Notes: a model not told the origin generated them from the sequence alone. Counted from the first letter of the stretch, positions 1-9,346 are shown. The stretch: 64,000 bases of DNA from 34-65-8 sp046294735 (GCA_046294735.1 JBKBKB010000006.1:124001-188000), one strand, 5' to 3'. A program made the numbers and translations.

Positions 1-730
1 GATCGGAAAAGCAGCAGGTGAAGGGCTTGTCGAACTGCTCCAGTACTGCCCAGGCCGCCTTCTGATCCGGCACGGCCTCGTTCGGGCCGAGTGGGACGAG
101 GCTGGGAAAAATGCGCGCGCCCGCCTTGCTTCCCCGGGTATCGAACGGAGCATTGTAGGCTGCAACCTCTCCCGGCGAGAGTTCCGTGGTGGTGGCGCGC
201 TGGAGAATCCGGCCGACCGGGAAGACCGGGCTGTACCTGGAGAATCCGCGCCAGGCGGCAAAGGCGGCAGGCGGGTCCTGTCCCTCGGGCAAACCGCCAT
301 TGGACAGGACTACGCCCGCGAACCGGTCCGGCCTCGCCGCAACCATCCGCAGGCCGACCAGCGAACCCCAGTCCTGGCAGGCGAGGACAACCTGGTCGAG
401 AGCCAGGGCATCGAACCATTCGAGCATCCATTCGACGTGTGCAGCGTAAGTGTAGGCCGCCTTGCTGGTCGGCTTGTCCGACTTGCCGAAGCCGATCAGG
501 TCCGGCGCGAGCACGCGGTATCCGGCAGCAGCCACCGGGCCGATCATCTTGCGGTAGAGGAAACTCCAGCTCGGCTCGCCGTGCATCATCAGAACCGGGG
601 TCCGGTCATGGGGGCCCTCATCGAGGTAGTGCAGGCGCAATCCGCCAGACAATTCGTGATAGTGCGGCGCGAACGGATAATCCGGAATGTCTGTAAAGCG
701 CGCGTCCGGCGTGCGATGAACCTTGGTCAT
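1..730 (-). CDS. Haloalkane dehalogenase family alpha/beta hydrolase (3' part cut off by window edge)
   Basis: The reading frame opens at ATG 728-730 and runs off the left edge, giving about 243 N-terminal residues. The oxyanion-hole motif HGEPSWSFLYRKM lies near residues 50-62 and the nucleophile elbow CQDWGS near 118-123. An Asp nucleophile (D120) followed by Trp (W121), together with HGEP, is typical of haloalkane dehalogenases (HLD-I/DhmA type), which hydrolyse carbon-halogen bonds through an aspartyl-ester intermediate. The catalytic acid and histidine would lie outside the window. Epoxide hydrolases share the fold and nucleophile, so substrate is not settled. It is divergent from the methyltransferase at 792, with about 60 bp between them. 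Family assignment comes from recalled motifs. Confidence 0.8.
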   Translation of the reverse strand, partial: MTKVHRTPDARFTDIPDYPFAPHYHELSGGLRLHYLDEGPHDRTPVLMMHGEPSWSFLYRKMIGPVAAAGYRVLAPDLIGFGKSDKPTSKAAYTYAAHVEWMLEWFDALALDQVVLACQDWGSLVGLRMVAARPDRFAGVVLSNGGLPEGQDPPAAFAAWRGFSRYSPVFPVGRILQRATTTELSPGEVAAYNAPFDTRGSKAGARIFPSLVPLGPNEAVPDQKAAWAVLEQFDKPFTCCFSD

Positions 731-791
731 GGCCAGTCCCCCTGTCGCGCGCTAGCATGGCGAACAATTCGGGAAAGGGAAGGGGCAAGCG

Positions 792-1427
792 ATGGGACTG
801 GGCGACTGGTGGGACCGGCACGGGGTGCCGCGGGTGATCAAGATCGCGTGCGGGGCGCCAGCCATCATGAAGCTGCGCAGCCAGATCGTACCCCTCGCCA
901 GCGGCACAGTGTTCGAACTGGGGTGCGGCGGCGGGATCAACCAGCAATTCTATCGCGCGGATGCGATCACCCGCTATGCCGGGATCGACCCGAACGGCAA
1001 GCTGCTCGACTATGCCCGCGCCGAGGCGGAGGCGAAGGGCTGGGCCGCCGATATCCGCCATGGGTTTGGCGAGGACATTCCCTTCGCGGACAACAGTTTC
1101 GACACCGTCGTCTGCACCTATACCCTGTGCTCGGTGCAGGTTCAGGCGAGGGTCGTGCAGGAAATGCGGCGGATCCTGAAGCCGGGCGGCAAGCTGCTGT
1201 TCCTCGAACATGGCCGCGCGCCCGATGCCGACGTCCTGCGCTGGCAGGAACGGATTGAGCCGTGGTGGAAGCCGGTTGCGGGGGGATGCCACCTGACCCG
1301 GCCGATTACCGAAGCCGTGCGAGCCGGTGGGTTCGCGATCGAGCCGATGGGCGCGCGCTATTTGCCCAAGACGCCGCGGCCGGTTGGTTGGAACGAATGG
1401 GGCGTGGGCATCAAGAGCAGCGCCTGA
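792..1427 (+). CDS. Class I SAM-dependent methyltransferase (UbiE/Methyltransf_11 type)
   Basis: A 211-residue protein. The SAM-binding motif I is VFELGCGGG near residues 38-46, followed by the acidic strand end GIDPN (about 63-67) and a post-I motif around FDTVVCTYTLCSV. A second glycine-rich segment, LKPGGKLLFLEHGR, is typical of small-molecule methyltransferases of the UbiE/phosphatidylethanolamine N-methyltransferase group. No membrane segment is visible, so it is likely cytosolic. A purine-rich AAGGGAAGGGG lies just before the ATG and serves as ribosome binding site. It is a single gene divergent from the dehalogenase-like gene and ends at a strong hairpin shared with rne. The substrate cannot be read from the sequence. 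Confidence 0.8.
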   Translation: MGLGDWWDRHGVPRVIKIACGAPAIMKLRSQIVPLASGTVFELGCGGGINQQFYRADAITRYAGIDPNGKLLDYARAEAEAKGWAADIRHGFGEDIPFADNSFDTVVCTYTLCSVQVQARVVQEMRRILKPGGKLLFLEHGRAPDADVLRWQERIEPWWKPVAGGCHLTRPITEAVRAGGFAIEPMGARYLPKTPRPVGWNEWGVGIKSSA

Positions 1428-1437
1428 GCCCAAGCAA

Positions 1438-1469
1438 ATGGCCCGCCGGAGTGTGATCCGGCGGGCCAT
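1438..1469. terminator. Hairpin between convergent methyltransferase and rne genes
   Basis: A perfect 13-bp inverted repeat (1438-1450 with 1457-1469, six-base loop) consists of ATGGCCCGCCGGA and its complement. It lies between the methyltransferase stop (1427) and the rne stop (1498), which converge. The downstream T-tracts are weak on both sides (GTTTGT on plus, TTTG on minus), so it could act as a bidirectional terminator or as a 3'-end stabiliser. Confidence 0.65.
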
Positions 1470-1497
1470 GTTTGTCTGGTGCACTTGCGGGCGGTAA

Positions 1498-4245
1498 TCA
1501 GGCCCCGAAGGTGCGCTGCCACCAGCCACGGCGGGGCGGTCCGCCGTTGTCCTGTGCCTCAGGAGCAACTGGGGCCGGTTCGGCACTGTCCTCTGCCGTC
1601 ACCGGTGCCGGTTCATCAAGAGCTACAGTGAGGGATTCCGCCTCTGCGGTAACATCCACCTTCTTGCGCCGGGTGCGCTTGGGCTTTGCCGGGGCTTCCG
1701 CTGCCTGATCGCTGTCAACCGGATTGGCTTCTGCCACCGGCGGTGCCGCAGCCACCTGTGGCGCAACTGCTTCATCCGCCGGAGTGTCTGCCTTCTTGCG
1801 CCGGGTGCGCTTCCTTGGAGCCGGAGTGTCCTCTGCCACCGCCTCATCGGCAACGACAGGTTCGGCAACGGCCGCTTCGGTCGAACCAGGCTCGGCTTCG
1901 GCAGCAGGTTCTGCCTTCCGGCTGCGTGACCGGCGCTTGGGCTTCGGTGCCTCTTCGGCGGGTACGTCAGCAGCTTCCGCGGCAGGTGCTACCTCCGCAT
2001 CGCCGCCCGGCTCTTCGGCATCGGCGCCGGCTCCGGCATCGTTGCCGTTTTCGCCGTTGCCTTCTGCGGTGTCATCGCTCGGCTCGCGGTTGCGGCGACC
2101 ACGGCCACCGCGGCGGCGACGCTTTTTGCGCGGGCGATCGTCGTCTTCGCCTTCGCCCGCAGCACGGGGGGCGTCATCCGAAGCTTCACCGGCTTCACCA
2201 GCCTCGTCGCTGTCGCGGTCGTCATCTTCGGAGCTGTCTTCGTCCCGTTCGTCCTGACGGCGGTTCTTGCCGCCACGCCGACGCCGGCGCTTCTTGCGCT
2301 CGCGCTCGCCGTCCTGACGGTCCTCCTCGGCTTCGCCGTTCTCGACCTCCTCGAAATCCTCCTCAGGCAGGTCCTCGTCGTTGTCCTCGATCACGATCGG
2401 CTCGAACTTGGGGGCCTGGGTCGGGCGCGGACCGGCGCTGGAGACATTCATCTTCGCGCCTTCTTCCTCACCTTCGGGCACGATCTCGACCGACACGCCA
2501 TAGCGGTCCTCGATCTCGATCAGGTCGCTCCGCTTGGCGTTGAGCAGGTAGATCGCTGCTTCGGTGCTGGCAGCGAGGCGGATGAGTGTGCCCTTGCCGC
2601 GCGCAGCCTCGTCCTCGATCAGGCGCAGCGCCGACAGTGCCGCGCTCGACGCGGTACGGACCAGGCCGGTGCCATCGCAGTGCGGGCATTCGCGGGTGGT
2701 CGCTTCGAGCACGCCGGTGCGCAGGCGCTGGCGGCTCATTTCCATCAGGCCAAAGCCGGAAATCCGTCCGACCTGGATGCGCGCCCGGTCGTTCTTTAGC
2801 GCATCCTTCATCGCCTTCTCGACTTTGCGGATATTCGATGAATATTCCATGTCGATGAAGTCGATCACCACCAGCCCGGCCATGTCGCGCAGGCGCAGCT
2901 GGCGGGCGATCTCGCGCGCGGCTTCGAGGTTGGTGTTGAGCGCGGTCGCCTCGATCCCATGTTCCTTGGTCGAGCGGCCGGAGTTGATGTCAATCGAAAC
3001 CAGCGCCTCGGTCGGGTTGATGACCAGATAGCCGCCGCTCTTCAGCTGCACGACTGGCTCATACATCGCCCGCAATTGGTCTTCCGCGCCGTAGCGCTGG
3101 AACAGCGGAATGGGGTCGGAATAGGCTTTTACCCGCCGGGCATGGCTGGGCATGAGGAGCTTCATGAATTCGCGGGCGTCCCGGAAACCGGCCTCGCCTT
3201 CCACCACGACTTCCTCGATATCGCGATTGTAGATGTCGCGGATGGCGCGCTTGATCAGGTCGCTGTCCGAATGGATCAGCGCCGGAGCTGACGAGGCCAG
3301 CGTCTTCTCGCGGATTTCGTCCCACACCCGGGCGAGGTAATCGAAGTCCCGCTTGATTTCGGGCTTGGTGCGCTGGAGACCAGCGGTGCGGACGATCAGG
3401 CCCATGGTGCGCGGCAGCGAAAGGTCGCCGACGATCGACTTCAGCCGCTTGCGGTCAGCCGCGCTGGAAATCTTGCGGCTGATGCCGCCGCCGTGGCTGC
3501 TGTTGGGCATCAACACGGTGTAACGACCGGCCAGGCTGAGATAGGTGGTCAGCGCCGCACCCTTGTTGCCGCGCTCTTCCTTCACCACCTGGACTAGTAG
3601 CACCTGGCGGCGCTGGATCACGTCCTGGATCTTGTATCGGCGGCGCAGCGCCTGGCGCCGGGCGCGAACTTCGTCCACTTCCTTGGCGCGGGCACGGCCC
3701 TTGCCCTGGCGGCGGCCCCGATTGCGGTGACTGCGGTCATTGTCTTCGTCGCTGTCGGAATCGCTGTTGCCGTTCTCGTACTGGCCTTCCTCGATGGTGG
3801 CGACGTCATCCTTCTCGGAGGTGTCGATTTCCTCAACCCCGTCCTCGGCGAATTCCTCCACCAGAGATTCGCCCGTCTCGTCGTCGGCGTCATATTCGTC
3901 GCCCGGCATTTCGCCGCGCTCTTCCTCGGCGTCGCGCAGGCGCGCTTCTTCCTCGGCAGCTTCGGCTTCCTCGGCCAGCAACGCTTCCCGGTCTTCCTTG
4001 GGGATCTGGTAGTAGTCGGGATGAATTTCGCTGAAAGCGAGGAACCCGTGCCGGTTGCCGCCGAAGTCGACGAACGCCGCCTGCAGCGACGGTTCGACCC
4101 TGGTTACCTTGGCGAGATAGATATTGCCCTTAATCTGCTTGTGTTCGGCAGATTCGAAATCGAATTCCTCAATCCGGTTTCCCTTGAGCACCGCCACCCG
4201 TGTTTCTTCGGTGTGGCGCGCATCGATAAGCATGCGCGTTGACAT
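1498..4245 (-). CDS. rne: Ribonuclease E
   Basis: A 915-residue endoribonuclease of RNA decay and rRNA processing. The start ATG at 4243-4245 (MSTRMLIDAR) has GGAGAA just upstream; the open frame extends further back without family similarity. The N-terminal half has the S1 domain (about residues 36-130, split by an acidic insertion rich in E and D). The DNase I-like catalytic segment follows, with VSIDINSGRS and GLVVIDFIDM supplying the two magnesium-binding aspartates. The zinc-link CPHCDGTG ends the catalytic part. The C-terminal half is low-complexity: alternating acidic and Arg/Lys-rich blocks, including repeated KRTRRKK-type motifs, as expected for a disordered degradosome scaffold. It ends in a short aromatic/basic tail, RRGWWQRTFGA. 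Confidence 0.95.
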   Translation of the reverse strand: MSTRMLIDARHTEETRVAVLKGNRIEEFDFESAEHKQIKGNIYLAKVTRVEPSLQAAFVDFGGNRHGFLAFSEIHPDYYQIPKEDREALLAEEAEAAEEEARLRDAEEERGEMPGDEYDADDETGESLVEEFAEDGVEEIDTSEKDDVATIEEGQYENGNSDSDSDEDNDRSHRNRGRRQGKGRARAKEVDEVRARRQALRRRYKIQDVIQRRQVLLVQVVKEERGNKGAALTTYLSLAGRYTVLMPNSSHGGGISRKISSAADRKRLKSIVGDLSLPRTMGLIVRTAGLQRTKPEIKRDFDYLARVWDEIREKTLASSAPALIHSDSDLIKRAIRDIYNRDIEEVVVEGEAGFRDAREFMKLLMPSHARRVKAYSDPIPLFQRYGAEDQLRAMYEPVVQLKSGGYLVINPTEALVSIDINSGRSTKEHGIEATALNTNLEAAREIARQLRLRDMAGLVVIDFIDMEYSSNIRKVEKAMKDALKNDRARIQVGRISGFGLMEMSRQRLRTGVLEATTRECPHCDGTGLVRTASSAALSALRLIEDEAARGKGTLIRLAASTEAAIYLLNAKRSDLIEIEDRYGVSVEIVPEGEEEGAKMNVSSAGPRPTQAPKFEPIVIEDNDEDLPEEDFEEVENGEAEEDRQDGERERKKRRRRRGGKNRRQDERDEDSSEDDDRDSDEAGEAGEASDDAPRAAGEGEDDDRPRKKRRRRGGRGRRNREPSDDTAEGNGENGNDAGAGADAEEPGGDAEVAPAAEAADVPAEEAPKPKRRSRSRKAEPAAEAEPGSTEAAVAEPVVADEAVAEDTPAPRKRTRRKKADTPADEAVAPQVAAAPPVAEANPVDSDQAAEAPAKPKRTRRKKVDVTAEAESLTVALDEPAPVTAEDSAEPAPVAPEAQDNGGPPRRGWWQRTFGA

Positions 4246-4348
4246 TGTATTTTCTCCGGGCGCGGCCGGGCGGAGCGATGCTCGCCGGAAAGTTGCGCCG
4301 ATTGTGGTGGGCACCGCTGCGGCATTGGCCACGGGCGGCGAGTTCGGA

Positions 4349-4379
4349 CCGGACCGCGAGCCTTGCAGCGGCGGTCCGG
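4349..4379 (-). promoter_or_regulatory. Hairpin in the long rne upstream region (possible autoregulatory leader)
   Basis: The 435-bp stretch 4246-4680 between divergent rne and amiC holds no convincing gene. About 105-135 bases upstream of rne is a perfect 9-bp inverted repeat, CCGGACCGC (4349-4357) with GCGGTCCGG (4371-4379), loop 13 nt. In enterobacteria RNase E represses its own mRNA through hairpins in a leader of similar length, so a comparable role is plausible here. This is inferred from position and structure only, because no transcription start is visible. Confidence 0.35.
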
Positions 4380-4680
4380 CTTGATGTGTCTGCACCAATG
4401 GAAAAGCGCGGCAGTCGCGCGGAGCACCCTGCTGTCAGCGCTACGCGACGCTCGGTCACGTATTGCCGGGGCAGGGGGCAGTTTCTCATTCGTGCATCAA
4501 CCTGTCGTCATGGGCATGGCAGCAAGGCCATACTTCGGCGGATTTCGCGATTTTCCCGCAACAGATGCAGGTCAGGCCCCAATTCAGGCCGGAAAGCCGC
4601 AGATGGAGAGCTAGCACCGTGGGTTACGTGCTGCAACCATATTGCAAGCCATAGCGACAACCCCCTAACAGAAAACTGTT

Positions 4681-5550
4681 ATGTCCCGGCGTGCGCAAAT
4701 CTGGCTGATTTTCCTTGCACCCGTAGTGGTGGTGGCCGGGTTGTTCGCTTTCGGCCTCACCATTCCAGTGCCGGTGCTCGGCCGGGACTACGTTGTGCGG
4801 ATCGAATTGCCGGAGCCGGGCGCGCAGCTCGACCTGCCGACGATCTACGGCCCGGATGACCGCTCGCGCCCGCTGGTGGTGATCGATCCCGGCCACGGCG
4901 GCAAAGATCCGGGCGCCAGCGGGTTCGGCTTCAAGGAAAAGGACGTGGTGCTGGGCCTCGCCCTGGCCCTGCGCGACCGGCTGGTCGAGCAGGGCGGGGT
5001 CAGGGTTGCGTTGACCCGCGAGGATGACCGCTTTTTGGTGCTGAGCGAGCGGCCGGAGATCGCCCGGCGGATGGGCGCCGACCTGTTCATCTCGATCCAC
5101 GCCGATTCTGCGGGCGAAGTCGAAGGGGTCCGCGGGGCCAGCATCTATACCCTTTCCGACCAGGCCTCGAGCGAGGCCGCTGCCCGGTTCGCGGACCGGG
5201 AAAACGCGGCGGACCGGGTCAATGGCGTGGTCATTGGCGACCAGTCCGACACCGTCGGCACGATCCTGATCGAGCTGGCGCAGCGCCGGGTGCAGGAAAC
5301 CTCGTCGGAGTTTTCCGGGCTGATCGTGCGCGAAGGGTCTGGCGTGCTGAACTTCCATCCCCAGGCGCGGCGTTCCGCTTCACTGGCTGTCCTGCGCGCC
5401 CCCGATGTGCCGGCGGTGTTGTTCGAATCCGGGTTCATCACCAACCCCGATGAAGCGCGCCGGTTGACCTCGGACGAAGGCAAGCGGCAATTTGCCGAAT
5501 CCATGGCGCAGGCGATCCGGGTCTTCCTTGCCCGTCAGTCGCGCCAATAG
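4681..5550 (+). CDS. amiC: N-acetylmuramoyl-L-alanine amidase (Amidase_3)
   Basis: A 289-residue periplasmic enzyme that cleaves the lactyl-amide bond between MurNAc and the stem peptide, splitting septal peptidoglycan. An N-terminal hydrophobic segment (about residues 8-27) is a signal peptide or anchor. The zinc-binding motifs of the family are present: VVIDPGHGGKDPG (about 66-78), the glutamate in KEKDVVLGLALAL, ISIHADS, and the catalytic glutamate in VLFESGFITN. It lacks an obvious AMIN domain: only about 45 residues separate the signal segment from the catalytic domain. It precedes the PBP1A gene by 78 bp in the usual alphaproteobacterial order. No Shine-Dalgarno sequence is apparent before the ATG. 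The symbol is family-level. Confidence 0.9.
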   Translation: MSRRAQIWLIFLAPVVVVAGLFAFGLTIPVPVLGRDYVVRIELPEPGAQLDLPTIYGPDDRSRPLVVIDPGHGGKDPGASGFGFKEKDVVLGLALALRDRLVEQGGVRVALTREDDRFLVLSERPEIARRMGADLFISIHADSAGEVEGVRGASIYTLSDQASSEAAARFADRENAADRVNGVVIGDQSDTVGTILIELAQRRVQETSSEFSGLIVREGSGVLNFHPQARRSASLAVLRAPDVPAVLFESGFITNPDEARRLTSDEGKRQFAESMAQAIRVFLARQSRQ

Positions 5551-5628
5551 GGGCACCATAGCGCGGGTGAATGACAGCGGAATCGCACTGGCATCACCGC
5601 GACTTGCCATGCTAGGGGCGAGCCGACC

Positions 5629-8142
5629 ATGGCAGAGCAATCGACCATCGAGACTTTTCGTTATCGCATTCGCCGCAACGCCAGCGGCGTGTCGGCATGG
5701 TTTCGCACCAACTGGGAGACAAGGCGCTGGTTCCGCTGGGTTTCTGTCGCTGGCGGTGCGTCGCTTGCCCTTGCCTTCCTGTTGTGGCTGATTCTCGCGT
5801 GGGATCTGCCGGATGCCGAAAGCCTGGCTGATTACGAGACCCCGCTGCCCACTGTGGTTCGGGGCATCGACGGCGAGATCGTGCATTCCTATGCCCGTGA
5901 ACGGCGGGTCCAGCTGCAATATTCCGATTTCCCCGAGCAGCTGGTCGAGGCCTACCTTTCAGCCGAGGACAAGACTTTCTTCAGCCATGGCGGGATCGAC
6001 TTCTTCGGCACCGCAAACGCCGTGCTCGACTACCTCAATCCGATGCGCGACCGCCGCGCGGTGGGTGGCTCGACCATTACCCAGCAAGTGGCCAAAAACC
6101 TACTGCTGGGGGACGAGTACTCGGTCACCCGCAAACTTAAGGAAATGCTCCTCGCCCGTCGTATTGAAGGGGTGCTGAGCAAGGAAGAAATCCTCACCCT
6201 CTACCTCAACGAAATTCCGCTCGGCAGGCGCAGTTTCGGGGTGCAGGCGGCCTCACGCGCCTACTTCGACAAGGATGTCGGCGAACTGGAACTGCATGAG
6301 GCCGCGTTTCTGGCAATCCTGCCCAAGGCTCCCGAAACCTATGGCCGGTTGGCCAATGCCGATCGTGCGCTCAGCCGCCGGAATTTCGTGCTCAACCGCA
6401 TGGTCCAGGATGGGTTTGTGACCGCCCAACAGGCGGCCGATGCGAGGGCCAGGCCGCTTGGCCTCGTCAATCAGCGCAGCGAGCGGTCGGCTGATGCGGG
6501 CTATTTCCTTGAGGAAGTTCGGCGGCAACTGATCGCCGAATTCGGCGAAACGGCGGAAGATGGCGAGAACAGCGTCTACGCTGGCGGGTTGTGGGTCCGC
6601 ACTTCGCTCGACACCGACCTGCAGGATGCCGCGCGCAATGCCTTGCGCGATGGCATCATGCGTTATCAGGGCAGCCGCGGTTGGGATGGCCCGATAGCAA
6701 CGATCGAATTCAAGGACGGCAATTGGGCAGCTCAGTTGCAAAGCTCCTATCTCGGCATCGGTTACAAAGACTGGCGGGTCGGGGTGGTGACCGAGCGCGG
6801 TGGCACCAGCGGCCAGATTGGCTTTGCCGACGGCAGTACCGCCCCACTTGGCGGAATGCCCGATGCGCTCAAGGTGGGTGATGTCATCGCCGTGTCGCCT
6901 GAAGGTAATGGTTGGCGGGTGCGTACCGTCCCCGGCGTATCCGGCGGGTTCGTGGCTCAGGACCCGCAAACCGGGCGGGTGCTGGCTATGCAGGGCGGGT
7001 TCGACGACCGGCTGGGCAGTTTCAACCGGGCGACCCAGGCCGAGCGCCAGCCGGGTTCGACCATCAAGCCGTTCGTCTATGCCGCCGGGCTCGACCACGG
7101 GATGACCCCTGCCACTGCGGTGCCGGATCAGCAGTACTGCTTTTACCAGGGTGCCCGATTGGGCGAGAAATGCTTCACCAACTTCGGCGGCTCGCGCGGC
7201 GGCGGGGTCCACCCGATGCGCTATGGTTTGGAGCAGTCCAAAAACCTGATGACTGTGCACATCGCGATGGATGCGGGAATGCCCAATGTCATCAAGGCGA
7301 TCGACCAGGTCGGGATTGGCAAGTACCAGCCCTATCCCGCGTTCGCGCTGGGGGCGGGCGACACTACAGTGTTGAAAATGGTCAATGCCTACAGCGCACT
7401 GGCAAACCATGGCCGACAGCACGAGCCGACAGTTATCGACTATGTCCAGGACCGGCGAGGCAAGGTGATCTGGCGCGCCGATAAGCGTGACTGCACCGCC
7501 TGCAACATGGCAGAATGGGATGGGCAGCCGATGCCGCGGATTAAGCCGGATGGCAAACAGGTGATGGATGCACGTACCGCGTTCCAGGTGCTGCACATGC
7601 TGACCGGCGTGGTGGAGCGCGGGACTGCTACGCGGCTGCGTGATCTGGGCTTGCCGATGTTCGGCAAGACTGGGACCAGCAGCGGCCCAACCAATGCCTG
7701 GTTCGTGGGCGGTACTCCCGAATTTGTCGCCGGGCTTTACCTTGGCTTTGACAGGCCGAGAAACCTCGGCGGCTGGGTCCAGGGCGGCAACACGGCGGTG
7801 CCGATCTTCCGCCAGTTCGTGGTCGAAACCAAGAATCGCTGGCGGCCCAATCCGTTCGTTGCCCCCGCTGGCATCCGGATGGTCCGGGTCGACCGGGCCA
7901 GCGGCAAGAGGGTGTTTGATGGCGCGCCCGGCAGCGATCCGAAGTCAGCGGTGATCTGGGAGGCGTTCAAGCCCGATACCGAACCACCGCGGATCACCCG
8001 GGCCGACGAGATCGAGAAGAAGCGGGAGCAGATCCTTGCGCTCATTCGGCGTGGCCGCTCGGCTGTTTCGAAATCACGGTCAGACGAAGAAAGCGAGACC
8101 CCGCCTGAAGGTTTCGTCGAGAGCCAGGGCGGACTGTACTGA
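5629..8142 (+). CDS. mrcA: Penicillin-binding protein 1A (bifunctional transglycosylase/transpeptidase)
   Basis: An 837-residue class A PBP that polymerises and cross-links peptidoglycan. There is a cytoplasmic N-terminus, then one membrane segment near residues 43-62. The GT51 glycosyltransferase domain follows, with the catalytic-glutamate motif SAEDKTFFSHGG (about 110-121) and GGSTITQQVAKNL. The OB-like PCB_OB domain lies between about residues 340 and 450. The transpeptidase domain has STIK with Ser near 477, SKN in EQSKNLMT, and the KTG motif in FGKTGTSSG. Length is usual for alphaproteobacterial PBP1A. The C-terminal tail is charged and likely disordered. It sits between amiC and prfB in a co-directional set. 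Confidence 0.95.
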   Translation: MAEQSTIETFRYRIRRNASGVSAWFRTNWETRRWFRWVSVAGGASLALAFLLWLILAWDLPDAESLADYETPLPTVVRGIDGEIVHSYARERRVQLQYSDFPEQLVEAYLSAEDKTFFSHGGIDFFGTANAVLDYLNPMRDRRAVGGSTITQQVAKNLLLGDEYSVTRKLKEMLLARRIEGVLSKEEILTLYLNEIPLGRRSFGVQAASRAYFDKDVGELELHEAAFLAILPKAPETYGRLANADRALSRRNFVLNRMVQDGFVTAQQAADARARPLGLVNQRSERSADAGYFLEEVRRQLIAEFGETAEDGENSVYAGGLWVRTSLDTDLQDAARNALRDGIMRYQGSRGWDGPIATIEFKDGNWAAQLQSSYLGIGYKDWRVGVVTERGGTSGQIGFADGSTAPLGGMPDALKVGDVIAVSPEGNGWRVRTVPGVSGGFVAQDPQTGRVLAMQGGFDDRLGSFNRATQAERQPGSTIKPFVYAAGLDHGMTPATAVPDQQYCFYQGARLGEKCFTNFGGSRGGGVHPMRYGLEQSKNLMTVHIAMDAGMPNVIKAIDQVGIGKYQPYPAFALGAGDTTVLKMVNAYSALANHGRQHEPTVIDYVQDRRGKVIWRADKRDCTACNMAEWDGQPMPRIKPDGKQVMDARTAFQVLHMLTGVVERGTATRLRDLGLPMFGKTGTSSGPTNAWFVGGTPEFVAGLYLGFDRPRNLGGWVQGGNTAVPIFRQFVVETKNRWRPNPFVAPAGIRMVRVDRASGKRVFDGAPGSDPKSAVIWEAFKPDTEPPRITRADEIEKKREQILALIRRGRSAVSKSRSDEESETPPEGFVESQGGLY

Positions 8143-8218
8143 CGCTGGCCATTCCGACGGCCGCTTTACAATCGGCTGTTGTCCGCTAAGCGGTCGGCCA
8201 GTTTCACGGAGACAGACC

Positions 8219-9346
8219 ATGCGTGCCGAAGGGCAGGCCCATATTGACCGGATTCATGCTGCACTCGCGCTCGTCCGTCAGTCGCTCGACTGGGATCGCG
8301 CCCTGCGCCGGATGGACGAGCTTGACGCGCGGGTGCAGGACCCGACGCTGTGGGACAACCCGAAACAGGCACAGGCGATCTCCCGCGAGCAGAAGCAGCT
8401 CAAGAATGCCATCGACACCGTTCGCGCGATCGAACAGGAAATGGCTGACGCGATCGAATTTGTCGAACTGGGCGAGTTGGAAGGCGATGCCGAAGTAATC
8501 GCCGATGGCCTTGCCTCGCTCGCCGGATTGGCCGAGCGGGCGGACCGCGATAAGGTCCAGGCGCTGCTGTCCGGTGAGGCCGACGGCAACGATACCTATC
8601 TCGAAATCCATGCCGGTGCGGGCGGCACTGAAAGCCAGGACTGGGCCGAGATGCTTCAGCGGATGTACACCCGCTGGGCGGAACGGCGCGGCTTCAAGGT
8701 TGATCTGGTTGACTACCATGCGGGGGAGCAGGCCGGGATCAAATCCGCCACTCTGCTGATCAAGGGCGAAAACGCTTATGGCTATGCCAAGACGGAAAGC
8801 GGCGTCCACCGTCTGGTCCGTATCAGCCCATATGATAGCTCGGCCAGGCGGCATACCTCGTTCAGTTCGGTCTGGGTCTATCCGGTGATCGATGACAACA
8901 TCGACATCGAGATCAACCCGGCCGACCTCAAGATCGATACCTACCGCGCCAGCGGTGCGGGCGGCCAGCACATCAACACTACCGATTCCGCCGTCCGCAT
9001 CACCCACGTGCCGAGCGGTGTGATCGTCGCCAGCCAGCAGGACCGCAGCCAGCACAAGAACCGTGAAACCGCGATGAACATGCTGAAGGCGCGGCTCTAC
9101 GAAGCAGAAATCCGCAAGCGCGAGGAAGCGGCCAGTGCCGAACATGCCAGCAAGACCGATATCGGCTGGGGCCACCAGATCCGGTCCTACGTTCTGCAAC
9201 CCTATCAGTTGGTGAAAGATCTGCGCACCGGGGCAACCTCGACCGCGCCGGACGATGTGCTGGACGGCTCCATCGACCTGTTCATTTCCGCCGCGCTGGC
9301 CCAGCGGGTTACCGGGGAGAGCATCGAGGTTGAGGATGTCGAGTAG
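8219..9346 (+). CDS. prfB: Peptide chain release factor 2
   Basis: A 375-residue class I release factor that reads UAA and UGA and triggers peptide release. The start at ATG 8219 is chosen because family similarity begins near MRAEGQAHIDRI and a GGAGAC motif precedes it. The peptidyl-transferase motif GGQ is in SGAGGQHINTTDS. The stop-recognition loop reads SPY (in LVRISPYDSSARRH) where E. coli RF2 has SPF. The frame is continuous through the region around residue 23 where E. coli uses a programmed +1 frameshift, so that autoregulation is absent here. It follows mrcA by about 75 bp. Confidence 0.95.
   Translation: MRAEGQAHIDRIHAALALVRQSLDWDRALRRMDELDARVQDPTLWDNPKQAQAISREQKQLKNAIDTVRAIEQEMADAIEFVELGELEGDAEVIADGLASLAGLAERADRDKVQALLSGEADGNDTYLEIHAGAGGTESQDWAEMLQRMYTRWAERRGFKVDLVDYHAGEQAGIKSATLLIKGENAYGYAKTESGVHRLVRISPYDSSARRHTSFSSVWVYPVIDDNIDIEINPADLKIDTYRASGAGGQHINTTDSAVRITHVPSGVIVASQQDRSQHKNRETAMNMLKARLYEAEIRKREEAASAEHASKTDIGWGHQIRSYVLQPYQLVKDLRTGATSTAPDDVLDGSIDLFISAALAQRVTGESIEVEDVE

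Noticed and set aside
1600..2300. Repetitive Arg/Lys and Glu/Asp codons as a satellite repeat
   Set aside because: They lie in frame within the disordered C-terminal scaffold of RNase E, where such composition is normal.
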